From the NCBI GenBank assembly GCA_903944255.1, contig CAJARE010000292.1, forward strand, positions 1-10,557: 10,557 bases of DNA, given 5' to 3'. Source of the stretch: an uncultured beta proteobacterium (GTDB taxonomy: Bacteria; Pseudomonadota; Gammaproteobacteria; Burkholderiales; Burkholderiaceae). The position numbers and the translations under genes are program-made. The first letter of the stretch is position 1; the number at the start of each line of letters is the position of its first letter. The notes under the pieces were generated by a model. That model searched no databases, had not been told where the DNA came from, and saw nothing but the letters and a program-made list of their open reading frames with translations. Below are positions 5,684-10,557 of this stretch, one piece after another.

Positions 5684-6974
5684 TCATCACACAGCACCGG
5701 TCGCTATTCGGGAAAAGGTAGCCTTTGACCCCGAATTTCTTCAGGAAGCGTTGCACGATCTTCGCCAACACCTCCTTGGCGAGAATCAGGCTGGGCTACC
5801 TGAGGCAACCATTTTATCGACTTGCAATCGCACTGAACTCTACTGTGCTGCCAATGATGCTAGTGCAGTCGGACTCTTACATGAAGCGACTTTTGATTGG
5901 CTTGCCAAAACGCAACGATTGGCCCCAAGTAGTCTGCAGCCCCATATTTATTCTCTTCCCCAATCGGATGCAGTTCGTCACGCTTTTAGGGTGGCATGCG
6001 GTCTAGATTCAATGGTCATTGGCGAAACCCAAATCTTGGGACAAATGAAAGATGCGGTTAGAACTGCCAATGATGCAGGGGTTTTAGGTACTTACCTAAA
6101 CCAACTGTTTCAGAAAACATTTGCTGTTGCCAAGGAAGTTCGTGGCTCAACAGAAATTGGAGCGCATTCAATTTCAATGGCTGCTGCATCTGTTCGCCTA
6201 TCAGAACGCATCTTCGAAAAGATTTCCGATCAGCGGATTTTGTTTATTGGTGCGGGTGACATGATTACCCTGTGTGCAACGCACTTTGTAGCGCGCAAAC
6301 CCAAAAATGTAACGATTGCCAATCGCACGATCGAACGAGGTCAAGAACTTGCAGACTCTATTTCCGCTCAAAATGTAGAGGCTGAAACCTTCAGACTTTC
6401 TGATCTGCCTGGGCGACTCCATGAATTCGACATTATTATTTCGAGCACCGCCTCCTCCTTACCTATTATTGGCCTGGGTATGGTGGAAAGCGCTCTGAAA
6501 TTACGTCGTCGCAAACCGATGGTTATGATTGACTTGGCTGTCCCGCGTGACTTTGAGCCTGAAATCTCGAGACTAGATGATGTATATCTCTATACGGTAG
6601 ACGATTTAGGCATCATGATTCAGACTGGTGCTAATTTACGTCAAGCTGCCGTTAGCCAGGCTGAGGCGATCATTGAAGATCGCGTTGGCAACTTTATGCA
6701 CTGGATGCAAGGGCGTAATGCAGTGCCCATCATTCAAGATATACAGCAGCAAGGCGAACACTTAAGACAGCTTGAGCTTGAGCGTGCAATGAAACGCCTC
6801 ATGCGGGGTGACGATCCACAAGAAGTACTCAGTGCAATGGCTCAAGGCCTGACTAATAAATTTTTACATGGTTCACTCCATGCACTACAACACTCCAATG
6901 GTGCTGAGCGTGACGCTCTGATGAAGTTATTGCCTAAGCTATTCGCCTCGCATCCTAAGCCAGAAGATCATTAA
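5658..6974 (+). CDS. hemA: glutamyl-tRNA reductase
   Basis: NADPH-dependent cytoplasmic enzyme that reduces the glutamate on Glu-tRNA(Glu) to glutamate-1-semialdehyde, the first committed step of tetrapyrrole synthesis by the C5 route. The 438-aa protein starts MKLLTLGINHHTAP, typical of the family. The catalytic cysteine is C56 in STCNRTE (54-60). H108 sits just before the conserved GLDSMVIGETQILGQ (115-129). The nucleotide-binding IGAGDM is at 197-202, followed by ANRT (221-224). The IDLAVPRDFEP segment (291-301) precedes the C-terminal helical dimerisation domain (about 320-425). The length is slightly above E. coli HemA (418 aa). There is no Shine-Dalgarno sequence, and a perfect TATAAT lies seven bases before the ATG. 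The gene abuts prfA with no intergenic base, so the promoter at 5645 probably also drives prfA and prmC. Confidence 0.98.
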   Translation: MKLLTLGINHHTAPVAIREKVAFDPEFLQEALHDLRQHLLGENQAGLPEATILSTCNRTELYCAANDASAVGLLHEATFDWLAKTQRLAPSSLQPHIYSLPQSDAVRHAFRVACGLDSMVIGETQILGQMKDAVRTANDAGVLGTYLNQLFQKTFAVAKEVRGSTEIGAHSISMAAASVRLSERIFEKISDQRILFIGAGDMITLCATHFVARKPKNVTIANRTIERGQELADSISAQNVEAETFRLSDLPGRLHEFDIIISSTASSLPIIGLGMVESALKLRRRKPMVMIDLAVPRDFEPEISRLDDVYLYTVDDLGIMIQTGANLRQAAVSQAEAIIEDRVGNFMHWMQGRNAVPIIQDIQQQGEHLRQLELERAMKRLMRGDDPQEVLSAMAQGLTNKFLHGSLHALQHSNGAERDALMKLLPKLFASHPKPEDH

Positions 6975-8054
6975 ATGAAGCCCAGCATGCGGGCTAAGCT
7001 AGATTACCTAGATACGCGCTTAGCCGAACTCAACTCCCTGTTAACTTCTGAAGAAGCAACCAAAGATATGGATGCTTATCGAAAACTGACGCGCGAGCAT
7101 TCTGACATTGCTACCGTTGTCGAGCAATTTGGTCTGTACAAGCAAGCTGAAGCAGATGCGCAAGCAGCAGAGGAAATGCGCAAGGATCCGGAGATGAAGG
7201 ACTTTGCCGATGATGAGCAAAAGCAAGCGACAGCAACGATGGAAGAGCTTGAAGGGATCTTGCAAAAACTCCTACTTCCCAAAGATGAAAATGACGAACG
7301 TAATGTATTTTTAGAAATCCGTGCAGGCACAGGGGGTGATGAGAGTGCCTTATTTGCAGGAGATCTATTACGCATGTATACCCGCTTTGCGGAACGTCAG
7401 GGCTGGAAAGTAGAAATCGTTAGCTCTGCTGAATCTGATCTAGGTGGATACAAAGAAGTCGTGCTGCGCTTAGTTGGGCAATCAGTCTATTCACGACTCA
7501 AATTTGAATCTGGTGGTCATCGCGTGCAACGTGTTCCCCAAACAGAAACGCAAGGACGTATTCATACCTCTGCTTGTACAGTAGCCGTCATGCCTGAGGC
7601 TGACGAATTAGAGGCTGTCAAAATTAATCCCGCAGAACTGCGTATCGACACCTTCCGCGCCTCTGGCGCTGGTGGCCAGCATATTAATAAAACCGATTCT
7701 GCAGTCCGCATTACCCACCTACCCACTGGTACTGTCGTTGAGTGTCAAGATGATCGCAGCCAACATCGAAATCGTGAACAAGCAATGAAGGTATTGGTAT
7801 CGCGCATCATGGATGCACGCCAACGTGAAAAACATAAGCTAGAAGCCCAAACTCGTAAATCGCTTATTGGCTCTGGCGATCGTAGCGACCGCATTCGTAC
7901 CTATAACTTTCCACAGGGACGCATTAGTGATCACCGCATTAATCTCACACTGTATAAGATTGATGCCATGATGGATGGTGATCTAGATGACCTCTGCAAT
8001 GCCCTTGCCTCCGAGCATCAAGCTGAATTACTTGCCGCACTAGGCGATAACTAA
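6975..8054 (+). CDS. prfA: peptide chain release factor 1 (RF1)
   Basis: Recognises UAA and UAG in the ribosomal A site and triggers peptide release. The 359-aa length is standard. The N-terminal helical domain (about 1-105) is followed by the conserved EIRAGTGGDESALF (114-127). The codon-reading tripeptide PxT is PQT at 188-190, at the same position as in E. coli RF1, and the catalytic GGQ is at 233-235 in ASGAGGQHINKTDSA. PxT, rather than the SPF of RF2, and the lack of a frameshift site identify RF1. The glutamine at x is unusual to my knowledge; alanine or valine is common. The ATG at 6975 follows the hemA stop codon directly, so expression probably depends on termination and re-initiation. 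The prmC gene, whose product methylates Q235 here, follows six bases downstream. Confidence 0.98.
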   Translation: MKPSMRAKLDYLDTRLAELNSLLTSEEATKDMDAYRKLTREHSDIATVVEQFGLYKQAEADAQAAEEMRKDPEMKDFADDEQKQATATMEELEGILQKLLLPKDENDERNVFLEIRAGTGGDESALFAGDLLRMYTRFAERQGWKVEIVSSAESDLGGYKEVVLRLVGQSVYSRLKFESGGHRVQRVPQTETQGRIHTSACTVAVMPEADELEAVKINPAELRIDTFRASGAGGQHINKTDSAVRITHLPTGTVVECQDDRSQHRNREQAMKVLVSRIMDARQREKHKLEAQTRKSLIGSGDRSDRIRTYNFPQGRISDHRINLTLYKIDAMMDGDLDDLCNALASEHQAELLAALGDN

Positions 8055-8060
8055 ACTTTT

Positions 8061-8903
8061 ATGAGTACTGATTTAGCTTTACGTGACTTGTTGCGTAACT
8101 CTACTCTTCCCCAAAGCGAAGCACGCCTATTACTTGCCCATGTGCTAGAGCAACACTATCAACTACCTCGCTCAGCCTTAATCTCTAAGGATGAGTTGGT
8201 GCTCAGCGCAGATGCCCTTGCAAATTGGAAGGGGCTTGAAGCCAAGCGCCTCAATGGTGAGCCAATCGCCTATCTCGTAGGCAAGAAAGGCTTCCACAAT
8301 ATCGAATTACAAGTAGCGCCAGGCGTTTTAATTCCGCGCCCAGAAACTGAATTGCTTGTTGAGATTGGGCTTCGTGAAATCAACAAACTGGGTGGTAAAG
8401 CAAGCTTACTCGATTTAGGTACCGGCTCCGGAGCCATTGCACTAGCAATTGCTAGTGCTGCGCCAGATTCACAAATAACAGCAACCGATCAGTCTGCAGA
8501 AGCCCTAACCATTGCCAAAGCTAATGCTAAATACTTAAGTCTGGAAGAGCGTGTGCAATTTGCGCTAGGTAACTGGTATGACGCCATTAATGAAGATATT
8601 ATCTTTGATCTCATCCTAAGCAATCCGCCTTATATTGAAAAGGGTGACCCCCACTTGCAGCAAGGTGACCTGCGTTTTGAGCCCCTGGGCGCATTGACCG
8701 ACCAGGCAAATGGATTAAGCTGCATAGAGGCTATCATCTCTGGTGCTTCAGCTCACTTAAGCCCCCATGGGCTCATTGCTGTAGAGCATGGCTTTGATCA
8801 GTCTGAAGCTGTGATAGATTTGATGAAATCAGCAGGCTTAAGAGATATTGAAGCCCATCTTGATTTAGCGGGTCACCGCCGGGTTGCTTCAGGCCGCAAA
8901 TAA
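8061..8903 (+). CDS. prmC: peptide chain release factor N5-glutamine methyltransferase
   Basis: Class I S-adenosylmethionine-dependent methyltransferase that methylates the glutamine side chain of the GGQ motif in RF1 and RF2, raising termination efficiency. The 280-aa protein has an N-terminal helical substrate-binding domain (about 1-75) and the PrmC-typical RPETE at 93-97. The SAM-binding motif DLGTGSGAIAL is at 118-128, the acidic TDQS is near 142-145, and the catalytic NPPY at 188-191 binds the target glutamine amide. It ends with the family's LAGHRRVASGR segment. All key motifs are intact. It lies six bases after prfA without a clear Shine-Dalgarno sequence and so is probably translationally coupled to the gene of its own substrate. 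It appears to be the last gene of the hemA-prfA-prmC unit, as a gap of about 100 bp follows. Confidence 0.97.
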   Translation: MSTDLALRDLLRNSTLPQSEARLLLAHVLEQHYQLPRSALISKDELVLSADALANWKGLEAKRLNGEPIAYLVGKKGFHNIELQVAPGVLIPRPETELLVEIGLREINKLGGKASLLDLGTGSGAIALAIASAAPDSQITATDQSAEALTIAKANAKYLSLEERVQFALGNWYDAINEDIIFDLILSNPPYIEKGDPHLQQGDLRFEPLGALTDQANGLSCIEAIISGASAHLSPHGLIAVEHGFDQSEAVIDLMKSAGLRDIEAHLDLAGHRRVASGRK

Positions 8904-8956
8904 GCCCTTTGAATAACCTTTTTTGGGATAAAGTCTTAAAATTAAGTGGGCGTCGA

Positions 8957-8986
8957 TTGATACATAGGCGCATTAATAGAAATACT
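8957..8986 (+). promoter_or_regulatory. weak candidate promoter of grxD
   Basis: TTGATA (8957-8962, five of six to TTGACA) and AATACT (8981-8986, four of six to TATAAT) are 18 bp apart. The expected start near 8993 leaves a short leader with the site GGAAAG (8995-9000) five bases before the grxD ATG. The -10 is poor, so this is tentative. The rest of the 102-bp gap shows only the AT-rich inverted repeat CTTAA-AA-TTAAG (8935-8946) and no terminator hairpin. Confidence 0.25.
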
Positions 8987-9005
8987 GCTCTTCTGGAAAG
9001 AATTT

Positions 9006-9314
9006 ATGGATACACAAGCTCAAATTAAAGAAATCGTAACAAGCCATCCTGTGGTCTTGTTTATGAAAGGTACCGCTCAATTCCCTCAATGTGGGTTCTC
9101 AGGAAATGCTATCAATCTTCTCCGCGCGAGTGGCGTTGAGGAGCTGCATACTGTTAACGTATTAGAGGATGAAGGCATTCGTCAAGGCATTAAACAATTT
9201 TCTAATTGGCCTACTATTCCGCAGCTCTATATCAATGGTGAATTTATTGGCGGCTCAGATATCATGACTGAGATGTTTGAATCTGGTGAACTGAAAAAGT
9301 TAATTCAAGCTTAA
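9006..9314 (+). CDS. grxD: monothiol glutaredoxin GrxD (Grx4 type)
   Basis: CGFS-type monothiol glutaredoxin of 102 aa. In the family it binds a glutathione-ligated [2Fe-2S] cluster as a dimer or with BolA proteins and passes clusters to client proteins, rather than working as a general disulfide reductase. The active site CGFS is at 29-32, preceded by the conserved LFMKGTAQFPQ (18-28). The cis-proline glutathione-binding segment WPTIPQLYINGEFIGGSD covers 68-85. The protein is a single domain of normal length. GGAAAG five bases before the ATG is one of the few good ribosome-binding sites in the window. grxD often follows hemA-prfA-prmC in betaproteobacteria. Here the gap upstream suggests it can be transcribed separately, probably together with rmuC. 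Confidence 0.97.
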   Translation: MDTQAQIKEIVTSHPVVLFMKGTAQFPQCGFSGNAINLLRASGVEELHTVNVLEDEGIRQGIKQFSNWPTIPQLYINGEFIGGSDIMTEMFESGELKKLIQA

Positions 9315-9330
9315 TTTCAGTATCACCTCT

Positions 9331-10557
9331 GTGACTTTTGATCTAAGCTCTCTGCTGCTATTTGGCCTACCAGTTGCATTCTGTGTAGGCCTTTTAGTTT
9401 ATGCATTGAATTTGCGCTCAGCCCTTGCACGCACCGAACTACAAACACAAACTGAATCTGCTTCAGTTATTATCTTGCGGACTGAGCGTGATCAAGCTAT
9501 CCAGAATGCTATTCGCTTAGAAGCAGAGCTTGACTCAGAGCGCAAGCAAGGTTTAGGCAGAATTGAATCACTCAATGAAGCTAAAGAGGCTTTGACTAGC
9601 CAATTCAAAAACCTCGCCAATGAAATCCTGGAAGATAAATCTAAGCGCTTTACTGAACAAAATGCTGCTAACTTAGATGCACTTTTGAAGCCTTTGCAAA
9701 CGAAGTTAACGGAGTTCAAAGAGCAGGTTAATAACTCTTATGGCAATGAAGCTCGCGAGCGCTTTGCCCTAAAAAGCGAAATCGAACGCCTAGCAAATCT
9801 CAACCTTCGCATGTCTGATGAGACACGCTCTTTGACTCAAGCATTAAAAGGGGACTCAAAAGTTCAGGGTAATTGGGGCGAACTTGTACTTGAATCTATT
9901 TTGGAATCTTCGGGCCTGCGTAAGGGTGAAGAATATCTTGTTCAAGATAGTCATACCCAAACAGATGGCTCAAGACTACAGCCTGACGTAGTCATCAAAC
10001 TTCCTGAGGGCCGCAGCCTGGTAGTTGATAGCAAAGTATCCATTACCGCCTATGCAAGACATGCAGAAGCGGCAGACCCAAGCGTTGCAGAACAAGAGCT
10101 TGCAGCCCATATCCAGTCCTTACGTCAACATATCCAAGGCCTCTCTGGAAAAAACTATAGCTCCCTATATGGCGTGGGTTCGGTAGATTTTGTGTTGATG
10201 TTCGTACCGATTGAACCGGCCTTTTTATTGGCCCTCAAGACGGCGCCTAATCTTTATCAAGAGGCATTGGCAAAGAATATCGTTCTGGTTTGCCCAAGCA
10301 CCTTAATGGCTACTCTCAGAACTGTTGCTCACTTGTGGAGACAGGATCATCAAAATCGCAATGCTTTGGAAATTGCAAAACAATGTGGCAATCTCTACGA
10401 TAAGTTTGTAGGTTTTGTAGATGACTTAGAAAAACTAGGTCAGCGTCTAGACCAAGCGCAAACAAGCTACCATGATGCCTTTAATAAATTAAAGAGTGGT
10501 AAAGGTAACCTCATTCGTTCCGCTGAGAAGGTTCGCGAACTAGGCGTTAAGCCCAGC
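9331..10557 (+). CDS. rmuC: RmuC-family DNA recombination protein (3' end missing)
   Basis: RmuC proteins have a predicted nuclease fold and, in E. coli, limit inversions at short inverted repeats. The frame is open from GTG 9331 to the right edge (409 codons); typical members have 450-520 aa, so the C-terminus is cut off. The N-terminus has a membrane anchor (about residues 8-26), followed by a charged, probably coiled-coil region (about 30-165). The RmuC domain starts with the hallmark GNWGE (180-184). P218-D219 and D233-S-K235 match a PD-(D/E)xK nuclease core with E184 as an additional acidic residue; this assignment is inferred by eye. GTG 9331 is the only start that keeps the membrane anchor, because the frame is closed by stops at 9301 and 9292 upstream. 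It lies 16 bases after grxD with no clear Shine-Dalgarno sequence. Confidence 0.95.
   Translation, partial: MTFDLSSLLLFGLPVAFCVGLLVYALNLRSALARTELQTQTESASVIILRTERDQAIQNAIRLEAELDSERKQGLGRIESLNEAKEALTSQFKNLANEILEDKSKRFTEQNAANLDALLKPLQTKLTEFKEQVNNSYGNEARERFALKSEIERLANLNLRMSDETRSLTQALKGDSKVQGNWGELVLESILESSGLRKGEEYLVQDSHTQTDGSRLQPDVVIKLPEGRSLVVDSKVSITAYARHAEAADPSVAEQELAAHIQSLRQHIQGLSGKNYSSLYGVGSVDFVLMFVPIEPAFLLALKTAPNLYQEALAKNIVLVCPSTLMATLRTVAHLWRQDHQNRNALEIAKQCGNLYDKFVGFVDDLEKLGQRLDQAQTSYHDAFNKLKSGKGNLIRSAEKVRELGVKPS

Noticed and set aside
5475..5771. 98-aa minus-strand frame across the hemA start
   Set aside because: It competes with the GlsB/YeaQ-like frame on the same strand, has a cysteine-rich unstructured composition and covers the hemA N-terminus; a shadow.
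5725..6006. 93-aa plus-strand frame inside hemA
   Set aside because: It is out of frame with the catalytic STCNRTE region of hemA, which is certain; no family resemblance.
7041..7375. Two overlapping minus-strand frames in prfA (74 and 99 aa)
   Set aside because: They are serine- or leucine/cysteine-rich reverse readings of the charged RF1 N-terminal domain, with no conserved motif.
8773..8973. 66-aa minus-strand frame across the prmC end and the following gap
   Set aside because: Mostly antisense to conserved prmC sequence, without motif or ribosome-binding site.

Overview
This is a housekeeping stretch of a betaproteobacterial chromosome, most probably Polynucleobacter or a close relative in the Burkholderiaceae. 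That assignment is an inference from three things: moderate base composition (mid-40s % G+C by eye), protein sequences of betaproteobacterial character, and the gene block hemA-prfA-prmC-grxD, which is typical of this group. No mobile element, CRISPR array, tRNA, rRNA or phage gene was seen. Coding density is very high; the longest stretch without a gene is about 100 bp (8904-9005).

Layout. Positions 1-802 (minus) hold the N-terminal three quarters of the ATPase/GTPase YchF, running off the left edge. A 40-bp divergent gap separates it from a tight plus-strand operon: a UbiH/UbiF/VisC/COQ6-family flavin monooxygenase (843-2117), the periplasmic disulfide isomerase DsbC (TTG start, 2110-2826), an M61-family metallopeptidase with a PDZ domain (2832-4610) and uracil-DNA glycosylase Ung (4619-5395). 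A small minus-strand gene for a three-helix membrane protein of the GlsB/YeaQ/YmgE type (5360-5614) overlaps the ung 3' end tail to tail and diverges from hemA. Then follow hemA (5658-6974), prfA (6975-8054) and prmC (8061-8903), nearly fused. After about 100 bp come grxD (9006-9314) and rmuC (GTG start, 9331 to the right edge, incomplete).

How the genes relate. HemA makes glutamate-1-semialdehyde from Glu-tRNA, the first committed step of C5 haem synthesis. RF1 (prfA) ends translation at UAA/UAG, and PrmC methylates the GGQ glutamine of RF1, so substrate and modifying enzyme are adjacent. GrxD is an Fe-S-handling monothiol glutaredoxin. The upstream operon mixes ubiquinone-type hydroxylation, periplasmic disulfide repair, proteolysis and uracil repair. 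These show no single pathway and probably share only transcription.

The window does not reveal a new multi-gene system. Its most interesting features are regulatory. Three genes (ychF, the ubiH-like gene and hemA) lack a Shine-Dalgarno sequence and have a -10-like hexamer 6-7 nt before the ATG, the geometry expected for leaderless mRNAs. In addition, the hemA promoter lies face to face with a candidate promoter for the small antisense membrane gene. Smaller points are a PQT anticodon-like tripeptide in RF1 and an altered, lengthened leucine loop in Ung.
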